From the NCBI GenBank assembly GCA_964007475.1, contig OZ023274.1, positions 79,805,303 through 79,869,302 on the forward strand: a DNA stretch of 64,000 nucleotides, in the 5' to 3' direction. Source of the DNA: Hybos culiciformis. Its lineage: Eukaryota; Arthropoda; Insecta; Diptera; Hybotidae. Numbering within the stretch: position 1 is the stretch's first letter; the number at the start of each line of letters is the position of its first letter. The notes beneath the pieces are model-generated. The model saw only the letters and a program-made list of their open reading frames with translations. It ran no database searches and was not told the DNA's origin. Positions 23,920 to 36,883 of this stretch are shown piece by piece. A program made the translations under genes and the position numbers.

Positions 23920-24389
23920 GACAATATTTTGGTATGAATTTAATAAGGCCAACACCATTACATCAATTAATTGGTACAAATTCATTAATTGGAATTAATA
24001 ATAATTTGAATGATAGAAATTTAAATAATAATACAACACCAATGTTATCGCAACCACAACCTCCTCCACAACTTCAGTCACAACAATTAGCAATTAATAA
24101 TGTAAATAATTTAGACGAAGAAGAAAGTTATTCGTGTCCTCAATGTTATAGAATTTATCGTCGTTCTGGTACATTAAGACGTCATTTAAGACACGAATGT
24201 GGTAAAGGTAAATCAATGGTCTGCTCTGTTTGTGGTCACCGAACAAAACGTGCTGATCATTTATTACAACATGTTCGTAAACGTCACCCAGAAATTGCAA
24301 ATCGTTATTCAAGTCGTAACGCCCATAATTTAAATAAACCAAGCACTAGCAATAATAATAATAATATTAATATAAAAACTGAAAATTAA
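23920..24389 (+). CDS. lola: lola alternative tail T3 (paired zinc fingers)
   Basis: The acceptor AATTTTGTAG ends at 23919; phase-1 entry gives G|GA, then QYFGMNLIRPTPLHQLIG. The tail is 156 residues with an Asn/Gln/Pro-rich spacer (QPQPPPQLQSQQ), an acidic DEEE, then a C2HC finger (CPQCYRIYR...LRRHLRHEC) and a C2H2 finger (CSVCGHRTK...LQHVRKRH). After an Asn run it ends INIKTEN. IKTE at 24372-24383 is a consensus sumoylation motif (hydrophobic-Lys-x-Glu) at the very C-terminus. The minus-strand open frame across it is a codon shadow. Confidence 0.94.
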
Positions 24390-24469
24390 TTTTTTTTGTT
24401 TTCTTGTATAAAAATTGAACAAGATGGACAATACTTTATTTTAGTAGCATTTTTATATTTATATTTACA

Positions 24470-24784
24470 CAGGGTGTTTCTTAAAAAAATTAGTAAATTT
24501 TTAAGATATATTTTATCTTTATTTGAAGTACATATAATAAATAACAAAAACAATTTATTGAAATTTCTTAAATTAAAATGTTATTGATGAATTCAATAAA
24601 TATAATATATAGGAATAAAATTTCAGATTTTTTTACTTATCAATCAAAATTTTAATATGTATCAAAATTTTTAATTTTAAAGTTTTATCAGAATGCAATA
24701 AAAAAAAAATCGGAATTTTTGAATATATTTTTAATTTAAATGATCAAAATTTTATTTTAATTTTGTTAAAAAAAAAACACCCTG
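24470..24784. mobile_element. Possible 315-bp MITE with CAGGGTGTTT ends
   Basis: CAGGGTGTTTC (24470-24480) and AAACACCCTG (ending 24784) form terminal inverted repeats of at least 10 bp, extended by A/T-rich matching sequence. The interior is AT-rich and non-coding. No clear target duplication is seen. It lies in the 3' UTR region of tail T3. Confidence 0.5.
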
Positions 24785-26795
24785 CATAAAACTTTATTCT
24801 TAATTACAACAAACTAAATCTATAAATAAAAAGCAAAATTTTTAAGTGAAAAAAAATTTATGTATATTTTTACATAGCATTTAATTTTTTTTTTTTTTTA
24901 TTGAATTCACCAAAATAATGAAAAAGTTTGAAAAATTGAAATTTTTTTTTTTAAGTTTTGTGGTGCCATTTGTTACAAAAATTTCAATTATTCAATCTTA
25001 CTGTTGGATTTTGTTATAATATATTTTTATTTTTATTATATAAATATATATATATTTTTTTTTTAATTATATTTTAAATATTATCATAAAAATTAAAAAT
25101 ATTATATACATTATTGAAACTTTATGCCAAATATTTAAAAAAAAAAATTGAAAAAAAAACTTATTGTTTTTTTATAAGAAATTATTTTATAACCAGTGTA
25201 TAAAGAAAAACTTTTAAATAAATATATGAGGATTAATATTTTCAAATAATAAAAAAAATTTGTTTTCTTTAAATATTTACAATATATATATATAAAAAAA
25301 AACCTTCATCATTAACTCTTCTTGCCCTTTATTTTTGGTGTCTTGGCAAAAATTTCTTCTAGCTTTTTTTTTTTTTTTTTAATTAAGAACTTCTTTATAT
25401 AATTTTGTTTATTTTTGATGAATGGAATTTATTATAATTAAAAAAAATGCAATTTGGTATTGGAACTATAAAAATTATATTCCTTATAATTAATTATTTT
25501 GTAAAAACATATTGGAATAACAATTCGAAGAAATTTGGCAACTTTGTTTATATATAAAAACATTGTAAGTATATATAAAATAAAGATTCTGAATTCAAAT
25601 CTGGAAATTCTAAATAATTTATCTTTTTTGTCCAAAATATCTGAAAATAGAAGTTATATCAAAATTAGGTGAAATTTTTTTTTCGATCCCAAATATAAAC
25701 GTATCGAAATTTTGACTTAAATGAGCTCATATTAGCTAGATAATTATAATTAGTAGCATGCCTGATTTTCATAATGTATTTCTTCAAATTTTTACATTAT
25801 TTAAAAAACCATTTAGTTTTAAAAAAATTATTCTACTTTAAAAAAATTCCAATTAATAATCCTCAAATTGCTATTAAACATTCCACAAATTATATTCATT
25901 TATTTTGTCATCACTCATTATTCAAAACAACTCAATTGATGATTCAAACCGAATTTTCAACGTTTTAATGAAATCTAATTAATTCTTTAATGTTTTCCCC
26001 TAAATATAAAGTTTCAAAAATTAAATGTCTATATAAAACAATTTATTTATTCGAGAGATTCTAAGCTATATAATTTTTAAATAAAGTTTGCGATATTTAC
26101 CATCTGTTTTTTTTTTTGCTTAAACAACTAGAACTGCTTTGTAGGTCATTAAAAACCATTAGAGCTTTTTTATTTGAATAAAAAGTCAAGATATTAAGTA
26201 TATATGAAATCGCATGGTACTGAATATTTTTGAATAAATTGTCCAACATTGATGAGTCTATTTAATCAAAGAAGCGGGGGCAAACAATTTATATATCTTT
26301 ACGATGGACAATAGAACTGGCAATAAATTAATTCATTTTCCAATCTACATTGTTGCCAACATTTCTTATAATAAAGTGAATGCAAGCAAATTAAGCAATT
26401 AAACATTTCAAAATTCAATTTTATTATATAAATATTTTTTGAATTTTCTCCAATGTATTGCTTTTTTATTATTATTTTCTTTAATATTTCTTATTTATTT
26501 TTAATTTATTTTTTTCTTTTTTCAAAAGGTGTTTTGTAAATATAATTAATTTTTTTTTTTATATCTTGGTTGAATAAACACTGAATTCTCCAATATAAAA
26601 TCCACAACACAACAACAAAACAAAATTATTAAATTTCTAAATTTTTTCTTCAAAATAAAAATTATCAAATTAAATTAAATTATAATATATAAAAGTAATA
26701 TTAAAAACAAATTTGTTTTTTTTATTAATTTAAAAAAAAAAAATCAAAATTTTTGTTTTAATAGAAAAGAACCAAAATCGAATAAAATTTTTCAG
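24785..26795. other. lola: Intron between T3 and T4
   Basis: AT-rich; no finger motif or RNA gene seen on either strand. Confidence 0.55.
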
Positions 26796-27484
26796 ATTTG
26801 AGAACGATGATGTTAAATTTAGCTGGCAGAGCAAGAGCATTGGCTGGTTGTGATGGCGTATTATCACCAAATGGCTCATCAGTATCATCGTCATTAAATT
26901 ATGAACCAGAGATAACAATTAGAAAATTATATAAATGTTGTAATAATGGAATAGGGCAATGTAATGGTTGTTGCACGTCAAATTCAAATTTACTACCTGT
27001 AACTACTGTAGAAACAAATAATTCGTGTAGTAATCGCACTGACAATAGTCCTGTTGGCAATTCAAATCAAACATTATCTACAGCTGTAGCGGCTACATCG
27101 TTACAACAATTACAAAATTTTTTAGGTTTAACAAATCATGTAGCCGCTGCAGCTGCTTTGATGATGATTCCGCCTCCAAAAGCAACCGCATCGAATGCTC
27201 CTAATCAAAATATAATAAAGCCTACTTCGTCGTCAAAGCAATCTTCTAATTCTAACAGTAATATTGCTAAAGCCCATCCAGAATTAACTTTAAAAAAAAC
27301 AACAAATGTAGTAGTTTCATGTGCGAAAACGTCCACTGGTGCAACACCATCAACAACTATAACACCAAAGAAGAATCTTAGTAATCAATTTCGTTGTCAA
27401 TTTTGTACATTTAACTGTTCATGGAGATATGATTTAAAATTACATTTAAGGCAAAAGCACGGCATTCACAATAAAAAATTTTAA
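26796..27484 (+). CDS. lola: lola alternative tail T4 (single C2H2 finger)
   Basis: The acceptor ATTTTTCAG ends at 26795; phase-1 entry G|AT TTG gives DLRTMMLNLAGRARALAGCD. The tail is 229 residues. The long middle is Ser/Asn/Ala/Thr-rich (SSSKQSSNSNSN, an Ala run near 27140) with an odd Cys cluster KCCNNGIGQCNGCC near its start that does not fit the finger spacing. Only one finger is present, at the C-terminus: CQFCTFNCSWRYDLKLHLRQ then KH, which is the type that comes second in other tails. The first C2HC finger is absent. The stop follows eight residues later, after GIHNKKF. Confidence 0.92.
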
Positions 27485-28320
27485 TTTTTTTTTATTTTTT
27501 TTTAAAGGTTCAATTTATTTTAAATGGGCTTTATAAGTTATTATCTAAAATATCAGCAACAATCTCTTCATATCCCTTGTTTATTATTTTAATATTTCTA
27601 TAAAGTACTGAAAAAAATCTGTTTTTGTTTTTTTTCAAATAAACAAATATCCCAAATCGAAATATTAAATATAAAACATTCATAAAAAAAAAACCAATAT
27701 CTGAAAATAACAAAAGTGTTAAATGAAAAAAAATATACATTCCACAGAACACAAAAATAAGATATACAGCTTTGAATTCTAATATTTCGATTTTTACAAT
27801 AGAAAAAAATTATACGAATATTAGGTTCTAAACATTTCCTATTTTAAATACAATTTTTTTTTTTCTCAAAAAATAATTTTTCCCTTTTCTTCAGTTACGA
27901 ATAAGAAATATAAGCCTCGCTATTAAGATTTAATCTTCAGTATTTGCATTTAAAACATAAGCTAAGTGAATTTGAAGTTATATATATAATTAAGAAATAA
28001 TAAAAAAAAAAAAACAACAACTTTTTAGGAACAAAAATAAAATTGTAAAATATTTTAATTTTTTTTTTTTCTTAAAAAAAAATTGCAATATGTAGGTAAT
28101 TAAATTATTAATTGTTTATTTTTTTATTTTATTGTAAATTTAAAATTGAAAAAAACAAAATTGTATATAAAATTTATTGTTGAAAAATATTTAACATGGT
28201 TTTTTATTTAAAAAGAAAAAAAAAAAACTTAACATTTATTTTCTTTTCTATTTTATTAGAAATATATAGCAAACAATTGAAAATAATTTTCTGATATTTT
28301 TAATAAATTCTTTTTTTCAG
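27485..28320. other. lola: T4 3' UTR and intron before T5
   Basis: AT-rich. It contains a strong-looking acceptor (CCCTTTTCTTCAG, to 27894) followed by a phase-1 frame of ten codons; I regard this as unproven. Confidence 0.5.
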
Positions 28321-28481
28321 TATTATTAAAATGGTGCAATAACACTCAGGAATATCGATATTTTTGTGATTTGTGCGACAATGTTTCGTATACAGCCAGA
28401 GAAAGTGTTTTACTGCATAAAAAATATTATTGTCCTACAGAAACTAAAATTTATTTAGATTTTATTAAGAAGGAAAAATAA
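28321..28481 (+). CDS. lola: lola alternative tail T5 (short, single C2HC finger)
   Basis: The acceptor TTCTTTTTTTCAG ends at 28320. Phase-1 entry (G|TA, Val) opens a 53-residue tail ending in TAA at 28479-28481. It reads VLLKWCNNTQEYRYF, then the finger CDLCDNVSYTARESVLLH and KKYYC, then PTETKIYLDFIKKEK. The finger has the H-x4-C ending of the first Lola finger, but 13 rather than 12 residues between the second Cys and the His. No second finger follows. The open frame is too short to stand out by length; the call rests on the acceptor, the phase and the finger residues. It is the smallest finger-bearing tail in the window and sits next to T4, which has only a second-type finger. Confidence 0.82.
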
Positions 28482-29432
28482 TTTTTAAATATTAATATAT
28501 ATTTTTTTTTATCATTTTTATTTATTTATTTATTTTTAAATTTATGTTTAGAAAAATGAAATAATAATAAAAATAAATTTATAATGAAAATAATTATTAT
28601 TTTTGTTTTCTATATTGTTATTTTGAATGTCAAAACTATATAAATACAATACACGTATCTTTTTTTTATATATATTAAATTTGTCAGAAATTCGCTCTAA
28701 ATTCAAATGAAGTTCAAGTATTTTTAGCTCCGAAAATTTCAATTTTTTTTTTTTTTTAATCCAATTATATAGAATTTAAGATTTATTCATTACTTTGACG
28801 ACATTCTTCTTATAAGTGGGATGAATGATATACAATATAGAATTGAAGGAAAAGTAAAAATTAATTATTGGGGGTAGCAGATATTTTACGTGCATCTCTA
28901 GTGAGCATTAGTAGTAGAAAACAGAATTTGAATTATTTTCTTAATTGAACATTTCCTTAGAAATACATAAATTTGAATTGGTTAAAAACGTATGTAGTTT
29001 TTTTTTTTTTTTGAAACGTATATTTTTTAACGCTTATATTAAACGGTATTCGTTTTTTTAGTTTCGTTTAGTTTTAATTAAAATTTTTAGTATTTTATTT
29101 AGATTTTTAAAGTGTTATCATTTTGTTTTTTTTTTTTTGTTTATTTACTCTTCTATCTGTTATATTTTTGAAGAAAATTTTATATGTTTTCCATTATTAT
29201 TAAACGAAAATCAAATTAATTTTTAGTAAAGTTTGTATTTTTGATTTTATTATGTTTTATCGAAATTCATTAATTTAATTAATTTTTTTTTATTTTTATT
29301 TTATTTCACATATTTCATTAATTTACACGAAATCATAATCATTCGAAAAAAAAATATATCATAAAAATTTTAACAACATCGACGCTGTATTTTTTTTTTG
29401 TCAACAAAATTGATAAAATATTGGAAAAATAG
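28482..29432. other. lola: T5 3' UTR and intron
   Basis: AT-rich non-coding DNA; nothing further recognised. Confidence 0.55.
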
Positions 29433-30319
29433 ATGGGATTGATTTGAAACCTAAATTTCACCAAACAATGACAATTGGAGAAGGTGTAACTTTGGAGCAA
29501 TATAATAATATTGCAGCAGAACAAAATGGTGGTGTATTGCAGGCATTTGGTGAGAGATTTCCTTGTAATGTTTGCGGTAAAAGTTATCTGCGTAAACGTC
29601 ATTTACAACGTCATATGAGAGATGAATGTATAGGGATTCCACCACGTTTTAAATGTGAACTTTGTCCGTCAAGATTTAGGCGTAAATATCATATGGTCAG
29701 ACACATGAATTCTAAACACGGTGTTCAAATTCCATCGCATCAAGATCATCCACTTCAGCATCAATTTCAACAACAAGATGATATGAAACCTGAAAATTTA
29801 TGCATGAAAAAAGAAAATTTGAATAATAGCAATGTTTTAACAACACAATCAAGCAATCTGATCACTAATAATAGTAATGCTTCTACATTACTTGGTGGAT
29901 CAATAAATGGAAATATTGTTAATAATCAATCCACAACAATAGGTGCTTTAAATATGAACAGTGTTCATGCTAGTGTATTGGCTGCTATGAATGCTGTTGC
30001 TGCTGCTGGCGTTCCAAATTATTTACATCAATCGCCACAATTAGCACATAATGAAAATATTACTTCTTCAGTTGTTGGTAATAGTCCCATTCAGTTTAAC
30101 AGTTTGAGCGGTCAGTCAGTTAGAAGCCAATCACCTGTTCAATATCAAAATGACGATTATAGTGAAAATGCAGAATCCAAGGATAATTTAAAGCATTTAA
30201 AGGCTGTTATCAATCAAGAAGATGATTGGAAAATGAAATTAAGTTTACAATTAATTTCAAATTCATTACTCAAAGAGAGGCTTGTGAATGCAATGCCATT
30301 TGCATATAATAATCAATAA
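29433..30319 (+). CDS. lola: lola alternative tail T6 (paired zinc fingers, long C-terminal extension)
   Basis: The acceptor is GGAAAAATAG (to 29432), with a poor pyrimidine tract. Phase-1 entry G|AT gives DGIDLKPKFHQTMTIGEG. The tail is 295 residues. Unlike most others, the fingers come early: C2HC (CNVCGKSYLRKRHLQRHMRD then EC) and C2H2 (CELCPSRFRRKYHMVRHMNS then KH). A long tail of about 200 residues rich in Asn, Ser and Gln follows, then a more ordered end (EDDWKMKLSLQLISNSLLKE, RLVNAMPF). DDMKPENLCMKKEN just after the fingers holds two possible sumoylation lysines. The two minus-strand open frames over the fingers are shadows. Confidence 0.94.
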
Positions 30320-32631
30320 ATATTAATGACTGTGACATTTTATAAAAATTTTCAATTTCGCACTTTTAAGTTCGAATTGATTTTAAATGATAACATCGAA
30401 AAAAAAACAATATTTTAATATTAATTTTTGTCGAAATCGAATTTGAATGTCATATTTATTTTTTTTATTGAAATTAAACGCTTATCATAATACGATTTTA
30501 CAATTACGTTTATAAAGGATAATGTACTTTTTTTAAGTCTAGTTGAACGTTTATTTAAACGAATATACATTTTTTTTTAGTTCATAAGAGAAACTATTCC
30601 AAAGTTGAAACGAAAATTACCAAATTTATTTAATGACAATATTAATAATAGAAATAATATATATATATCGTATATTATGAAAAAATATGTTGTTGAAAAT
30701 TAAGAAAACGAAACAAATTACGAAAAAAATTAACAAAAATAATAAATAAATAAAGAATATTAAATTCAGTTTCAATAATTCGTAGAATGTTAAAATTTTA
30801 CTGTGATATTCTTTATGTACAATTTTTTTAATTACCATCATCAAACTTACTTAATTAAAAAATATTATGTTTACTTCATTAGGTTGAAAAATATATTTTT
30901 TTTTCACCTTTTTTTATTTTCAAGTCTACATAATAATTAATTCGATTTTTTTTTATTTTATTTAAAGCAACAGATTACATCATAGAATAATTAAAGTTTG
31001 TTTAAATATTTTTATATAATCTTCATATCAATTTGTTTCGTTATTACATTTAATTCTCAACATTTTAATTTAAAAAAAATAGCTGATCTCATTATTTGAA
31101 CAATAAAAATATTATATACATATGTAATAGATAAGATTTAATTTTTATGTATTTTTAGAAAACAATTTTTTTTAAATAGAATTAAATTTTATTGGAAAGG
31201 ACTCTTTCAAAATAATTTCATTCCACTGATAATTTTTATTAGATTTATTTTTTATAACTTTAATTATCTATTTTTTTTTTTTGCACATGAAACAATTACT
31301 TGTTTATGAAATTACTTTTAATTCTAGTCGAGATTCTACTTTACTAATTTTATTCACAATTTTTTAAATGGGATTATTTACTTATACAATTATAGTGTCA
31401 GCACTGACTGCGAAATGAAGATAAGTTTCAATTTTATGTACCTTTTATTTTGGAAAGCAGTACTGGATGATTGTCCTTTAAAAACTTATGTTTATTTTGA
31501 AATAATTAAATTTCTTTACGTAGGGTATGTTTTTTCATATTTTAAATTAAAATATAAACTTGATAGTTAAGTAGAATGACAATCATTTGAAGCTAATTAC
31601 AATTAGTAATTAATAAATATAAAAGTTTTCTTTTACAGAAGCAAATAATTTAAATTTTTGTATATTTTTCAATATTAATTTTGGAAAGCATTGTAATGTC
31701 TGATTTATATTGTATTTATGTTTAAAAAAATTTATAACTTCTTACCGAAGTTTTTTATATTATTTTTTAAGATGGTATAATTTCATTTTGACATAAAGAC
31801 TGTAATTACACTATCGTTATTATACATGTTGTAGATTTTAAGAGAGCACAAAAGTTTAGGTTATACAATTAAAATAAAATAATTTTTAATAGTGATAGGA
31901 GCAACTACAAGTCAAATACCAATTCCTATTTCAAATTGTTCTTAATTTTAATATAATTTTTAAAGAAAAATGTATGCTGTTAAATGACGACATTGTCATT
32001 TTGAAATTGTATATATATTCAGGTTTAAAAAAAATTAAAATTTTAATTCTATATAATAATACATGTAGGTATATAATTAAGTTTTTTTTGTTAGTTATTA
32101 AAAATTAAAAAAAAAACAAATTTATAAATGAATTTCTTAGTATTCTTAGTATGTTTAAAATTAAATTTTTTTTTACGATTTCTGAAAATTTAAAACAAAA
32201 CACAGAAATGTATAACACAAACTCAAACTATATCAAATTAATAAATTTAAAATTGATAAGATTTATTTGTAATTTTGAAGAAAAAAAAAAATTGTTGAAT
32301 AAAATGTCAAGCGTACAGTCTATCCAAATGCAAATATAATTTTTTATAATTTACTCAAATATGTACAAACTTAGATTGTAACTCAAAAAATACTCATATT
32401 TTATTCAGCACACTTTGTCTGGCAATTCGATGGTGTTTAGACAGTCTTTTATGTAATAGTAAAAATAATGCCAAAATTTGAATAACTCACATTTTTTTTT
32501 CTATAGTTTTATTCCTTTGTAAATTTATTTTATAATTTTTTATATTAAAAATAAAACCAAATAAAACATAATTTTTCAAATTATTTGAAAAGTAAAAAAG
32601 AACCAAAATTTTATTCATTTTTAATTTTCAG
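30320..32631. other. lola: T6 3' UTR and intron
   Basis: AT-rich non-coding DNA with AATAAA-like signals shortly after the T6 stop (for example at 30316-30321, overlapping the stop). No finger motif found. Confidence 0.55.
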
Positions 32632-32789
32632 ATAAGAAGGTAAGTTTTTAATTTTTCAAAAATTATAAGTTTTATTAAAAAAAAAAATTAATTTTGTTCG
32701 TTTTACTAACCAGTTCTTTTTTCTATTTTTTTTAGGTTGGATCCAGCTGGACTGACCGAATTTCCATTGAAAAAAATCCAAAAATGTAA
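32632..32789 (+). CDS. lola: Candidate finger-less lola tail: 8-nt microexon plus short terminal exon
   Basis: A strong acceptor (TTTTTAATTTTCAG, to 32631) and strong donor (AAG|GTAAGT, 32640) bracket only eight bases, 32632-32639. Entered in phase 1 these read D-K-K and leave in phase 0. A second strong acceptor (TTCTATTTTTTTTAG, to 32735) opens an exon 32736-32789 that continues in phase 0: VGSSWTDRISIEKNPKM and stop. The two give a 20-residue tail with no finger. The start of the second exon is far richer in GC than its surroundings. All phases agree, but no homology is recognised, so this is a candidate BTB-only isoform and not a firm gene model. Confidence 0.4.
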
Positions 32790-33789
32790 TATTCTTCATT
32801 ATTTGATAATTAAAAAAAAATAAATTTCTATAATTTTCTCTATCTTTCCTAAGTTTTATCAAAGCTGTTATTATTGAAATTATACAAAAAATTAACAATA
32901 AGAAAAACATTCAAATAAAAATAACATAAAAAATCTAGTTTTTTTTAAGATTTTTGTTAAATGAAATTCGAAAAGCCTCGTTTTATTTATTATGATTTTA
33001 TAAAAATAAAAAACTTTATAAATATTTATGTATATTGATTTTATGTATTTTTTTTTTTATAAATAATATAATTATTGAATTATGGAATTTATTTGTTAAG
33101 AGTTTTGAGAAAATTTTAAGTGTGTAGTTAATTTATTCTTAAAACAATTCGCGCCTTTATTTTTTATTAATTTTTTATTATATATTTTAAAAATTAGATT
33201 TTTTTTTATATATATATAATGTACATTTTTTATAAAGTAACTCAAAATAAATATTTTTCATATAAAAAAATATTCCATATATTTTGCAAAAGTCATAAAA
33301 AATTTTATATGGAAAATTTTTGAACAGCATAATACGCTAAGCAGCATAAATTAAATGCTTTAAGTAAAAAACATTTGAGACTGTTAATTAGATTAATTAT
33401 TTTTTTTAATTTATTGCTATTCAACTTATAGTTTGTGTTCTAAGTTTTCAGTGGAAATCTTTATGCTTATAATTTAAAAGAAAGCAATTCAGTTTTTTTT
33501 TTTTTAAATTTATTTATTTATGTATGACTTATAATTCACTTAAATTACATATTATGATCAGTTTATTTTTTTTTTTTATTTTTATTGCTGCCATTTTATT
33601 TATTTACACTTTGTGTTGAGTGTTTTTTTATATTTTGTTTCCCCTATTTCATTGAATTTTAATTTTAGGATTTTGTATTTTCATACCTTTTTTGTATAAA
33701 TTATTTGTCATTTAATTGCCAATTTTTAATATCATTTAATACGTACATTCCATAAAAAAACCAAAACAAAATATTCACACATTTTACAG

Positions 33790-34148
33790 ATTTTTCATTA
33801 TTATGGTCATTCCAAATGCATTCATGTGATCAGTGTGGTAAATCATATAAAACACGAAAATCATTATCACGTCATAGACGTTTTGAATGTCGTTTTACAC
33901 TTGAACGTCCATTGTTCCAGTGTCCAACATGTAATTACGCAGCAAAACGTAGTGATAACTTAACAAAACACATTCGCACACATTTCGCTAAATTAAATGG
34001 TGGCAATAATTATTATAAACAGCAATTAAATCAACAACGAAATAATATAACACCAACACCACAAGTTACAGCCTTGAATTTAGCAGCTGCAGCATTAGCA
34101 ACTGCAAATAATATAAGACCTATAATGTTTAAAATGGAAACAAATTAA
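33790..34148 (+). CDS. lola: lola alternative tail T7 (paired zinc fingers)
   Basis: The acceptor CACATTTTACAG ends at 33789; phase-1 entry gives DFSLLWSFQMHSCDQCG. The tail is 119 residues and the fingers begin almost at once: C2HC (CDQCGKSYKTRKSLSRHRRF then EC) and C2H2 with a short H-x3-H end (CPTCNYAAKRSDNLTKHIRT then H). After an Asn/Gln/Ala-rich spacer it ends RPIMFKMETN. FKME (34128-34139) is another C-terminal sumoylation consensus. Confidence 0.94.
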
Positions 34149-36482
34149 AATAGAATTTCTACTAATTTGGCAAAACTAAGCGAAACTTCTTCGCACCTAA
34201 AAATATTTCCCGAAAAAAAGTTAAAATTTTCAGTTTTTTTCCTTTTAAAGTGCTCTTCGTACTTGAGAGAAATGGAAAGAATTTGACAGTTCTAGAAAAA
34301 AAATAGGTGTCAACAGGGTTTTATGCAAAACAATTCCCCATTTCTATTTTTAGTTTTTAATATTAAAAAAAAACACTAAATCAATTCGGATCTAAAAATT
34401 ATTTATTTGATTTTCAAGTATTTTTAATAATTTAACTATGTTAAGTAAAACTATAATTTACTCTTTATTAATTTTGTGAACCTTCTTTTTGTCTTTAAAT
34501 AAACTTAGGAGAGTATTACATACGGTTCTTTTCATGTGATCAATCAATATCCAAGTCAATAAATTATATTTGGGTGCGTAAGTCAATGTTTCCAATTTCT
34601 TATTTTTTAAAAAATTTATAATCTTCCATAAAATCAGATCAATTTTTATGAATTTTTGCTCTTAGAACGTGCTCTTATTAAAATTAGAGACTATTTTTCA
34701 GAATTAGTATTTAAAGAATATCGCTGAGTTTTGCCAACTGAAATTAGTTGATTTTCTTCTTTTAATGAAGTGAAAAGTTTTGATAGTGGTTAAAAATTCA
34801 ATACTAAAATAAATAATACCATAAAAAATAATTATTTTTTAACTGTGAATTTAAATTTTAATATCCTAACTAGTTTTAATTTTAGGTTTTACTCAATATT
34901 ATACATAGATAGATAAAATTACAAAATTAAATATAAAAACAGTTTACCGAATTAGTAACATAACAACCAAAAATAAACATAAAAACTGCATATAGAAACA
35001 TAAATTCATAATTTTGCATAATTTTTTGACAATGCAAGCTTGGATGTGTCACTAAATTTGTATTTGCATATAATAAATTTTTTTATATAAAATTTATATT
35101 AATTAAGAAATCTTTTTTCCTAAAATTTAAGAATATTATTTACGTTTGCAATAATTAACTATTTTAATTCTATTTTTATTTCTAATTTATTAGTGTGTTA
35201 ATTTATCTATTTTTTTTTTTTATAAAAACCTAGTATTTAAGTTTCTATAAACAAATATTTTGATAACAATTGTTTTTTTTTTAATTATGCTTGAATTCAT
35301 TAAACCTGTATTTTTAAAAATAATATTATGTTTGGCGGGCGGCTTTTTTCAATATCTAAATAATTACGGACACCTTTATAAAATGACGTATGCAAAATAA
35401 TAAATTTATTCATATTAAAGTATTTCCTAAATGAAATTTATTTCAATCACAGATTGGTGATTTGGGTCTAAAACTTAAATTAGGTCTAAAGAACTTTTTT
35501 TATGAAATAGTTTAAATATCAAAAAAAATATAAAGTCTAATTTTGTTCGTGTAAAAATCTTCATTAGTTCTTGAATGACGTCACGGGAAACTGACAGGAT
35601 TATGATCTGATAATAAATACGATTGCAGAAACTGTAGGTAATAAAGTGTAATATAACTATTTTCAATTTCACTTTCACCTACTTCTTTTCGTTTAAATTA
35701 CATTTATTAATTTAATTACATCATTTTGTCTTCGGAATTTTAACTATGAGTTTTTAGAATTCAAGCTTTTTATTAATATAATATAAATAAAAAAAAATTC
35801 TAGTCATACTAATTATTTTTATAAACTTTGTAATTCCTTAAACAGAATTAATTTGCATTTTGGCATTTTTTTAAAATATTAATTTAAATTTATATAAATT
35901 TTATTCATCACAAACCAAAATTAAAATCAAATGAATTTGAGAAAAATTTGATAGTTTGTCTATCGTTGATCTTTATATTTATTATAATCATGTAAAAATT
36001 ATGTTAGCAATCAAAAATGTTTTGTCGTAATTGAACTCTGACAAAATTTGAGAAATAAAAACGCGATTGAAAAATGATCACTCTTTAAAAAAAATTTTCT
36101 GTTGCGATAATTTGAATAAACATATCGAGTGCATTTTCTTTCATAAGAAGAAATTATCCTAATATTATTGCTACAAAAATTGCAATTATTAAATTTTTAT
36201 CAAATTCATGTTTAATTTTAAATAAATTGCATCCCTAATATCACATAATTAAAAATTGATAATGGTAGATTCTAAAATTAAAACAATAATCGAATCGATG
36301 TATATTTTTATATAATGAAAAATATTGTTAACGTTTTGATATGAATACCAAAAAAATTAACAAAAAAAATTTAACATGAAAGATAAAAAAAAACAGTCGT
36401 TATTCTCATCTGACTTCAAATTCTTGATATGAAACTTAAAAATCAAAACAAAAAAAAAAACAAAACTCAAAATTTTATTTAG
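34149..36482. other. lola: T7 3' UTR and intron
   Basis: AT-rich; no further exon, RNA gene or mobile element recognised. Confidence 0.55.
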
Positions 36483-36883
36483 ATTTTTTGGATGGTTTTC
36501 CAACATTGATACAACATCATCAGCACATAAATGGACGTTTCATTTGCGCTTTTTGTTCAAAATCATATGCATCACGCGGCAGTTTGGGGCGCCATACGCG
36601 TTACGAATGCCCAATAACCGGAGTTCAACCAAAATTTCAATGTCCTCATTGTGATTTTGCTACAAAACGTAAAGATAATTTAAAATGCCATATAATAACT
36701 CATTTAAAACCAAAAATTTCGCAACGAAAAAAAATACAACAACAACAACCACAACATCAATCGTCAATTTCAAACAATTTAAATAATTTGCGGATACCAA
36801 TGGTAACTCCACCATTTCTATTGTCAACAGAAAAAATTAAGTTTCAAAATTTTCATAATGAGAAAAGTTTTGATACATCCTAA
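36483..36883 (+). CDS. lola: lola alternative tail T8 (paired zinc fingers)
   Basis: The acceptor AATTTTATTTAG ends at 36482; phase-1 entry gives DFLDGFPTLIQHHQHING. The tail is 133 residues: C2HC finger (CAFCSKSYASRGSLGRHTRY then EC), linker PITGVQPKFQ, and C2H2 finger with H-x3-H (CPHCDFATKRKDNLKCHIIT then H). A basic and Gln-rich stretch (KISQRKKIQQQQPQ) and a short end that closes EKSFDTS follow. The finger pair is very like that of T7 (linker spacing, H-x3-H, KRxDNL), so the two neighbouring exons probably arose by tandem duplication. Confidence 0.94.

Noticed and set aside
27895..27926. Acceptor plus phase-1 frame VTNKKYKPRY
   Set aside because: Good pyrimidine tract, but ten open codons are expected often by chance and nothing else supports it.
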